64,000 nt of DNA from Escherichia fergusonii ATCC 35469 (lineage in GTDB: Bacteria; Pseudomonadota; Gammaproteobacteria; Enterobacterales; Enterobacteriaceae): assembly GCF_000026225.1 (NCBI RefSeq), contig NC_011740.1, positions 1,054,001 through 1,118,000 on the forward strand. The letters are read 5' to 3'. Below, piece by piece: positions 63,922 through 64,000 of this stretch. Each line of letters starts with the position of its first letter. Positions within the stretch are counted from its first letter, which is position 1. The notes below the pieces were generated by a model. It was not told where the DNA came from, made no database searches, and saw nothing but the letters and a program-made list of their open reading frames with translations. The position numbers and the translations under genes are program-made.

Positions 63922-64000
63922 ATGACTCAACAGCCACAAGCCAAATACCGTCACGATTATCGTGCGCCGGATTACCAGATTACTGATATTGACTTGACCT
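63922..64000 (+). CDS. pepN: Aminopeptidase N (5' end only)
   Basis: The ATG at 63922 opens a frame that runs off the window; 26 codons are visible (MTQQPQAKYRHDYRAPDYQI...). This is the N-terminus of E. coli PepN, an M1 zinc aminopeptidase of about 870 residues. AAAGG precedes the ATG. It is divergent from pncB, as in E. coli. Confidence 0.95.
   Translation, partial: MTQQPQAKYRHDYRAPDYQITDIDLT

Overview
This window is a gene-dense, mostly core stretch of an Escherichia chromosome. The order macAB - cspD - clpSA - serW - infA - aat - cydCD - trxB - lrp - ftsK - lolA - rarA - serS - ycaC/ycaD/ycaM - pflA/pflB/focA - ycaO - ycaP - serC - aroA - cmk - rpsA - ihfB - ycaI - msbA - lpxK - ycaQ - ycaR - kdsB - ycbJ - elyC - cmoM - mukFEB - ldtD - mepK - gloC - aspC - ompF - asnS - pncB - pepN is that of E. 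coli K-12 near 20-21 min. Several proteins (Lrp, LolA, RarA, SerS, PflA, AsnS) look identical or nearly identical to K-12 as I remember it. Others (YcaI, YcaQ, YcaD, the FtsK linker, OmpF loops) are clearly diverged, and some K-12 neighbours are missing. A close relative such as E. albertii fits better than typical E. coli. That species call is inference from memory, not from a database search.

Region by region: 1-6 kb holds the MacAB exporter, CspD and the ClpS/ClpA degradation pair. 5.7-6.3 kb has a tiny type I-F CRISPR array without cas genes, then tRNA-Ser serW. 6.4-12.3 kb is a minus-strand block: infA, aat, the CydDC ABC exporter and thioredoxin reductase. 12.8-20.8 kb has lrp, ftsK, lolA, rarA and serS. 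20.8-24.7 kb is the most altered stretch: the dmsABC operon expected after serS is absent, and ycaN/ycaK are gone except for a short 3' scrap of the LysR gene. 24.7-31.1 kb is anaerobic pyruvate metabolism (pflA, pflB, focA) plus ycaO. 31.2-37.6 kb has ycaP, serC-aroA, cmk-rpsA and ihfB; ycaL, expected between aroA and cmk, is absent. 37.8-45.1 kb is envelope and repair: ycaI/comEC, msbA-lpxK, ycaQ, ycaR-kdsB. 45.2-54.3 kb has ycbJ, elyC, cmoM and the MukBEF condensin. 54.5-64 kb has peptidoglycan enzymes (ldtD, mepK), gloC, aspC, ompF, asnS, pncB and the start of pepN.

Functional links: ClpS, ClpA and Aat together make the bacterial N-degron pathway. MsbA, LpxK, KdsB and LolA serve outer-membrane biogenesis. 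FtsK and MukBEF handle chromosome segregation, and four KOPS octamers, all on the + strand, show that + runs toward dif. PflA/PflB/FocA make and move formate.

I see no intact phage, transposon or undescribed multi-gene system. The accessory-like signals are the orphan I-F CRISPR array and three K-12-relative losses.
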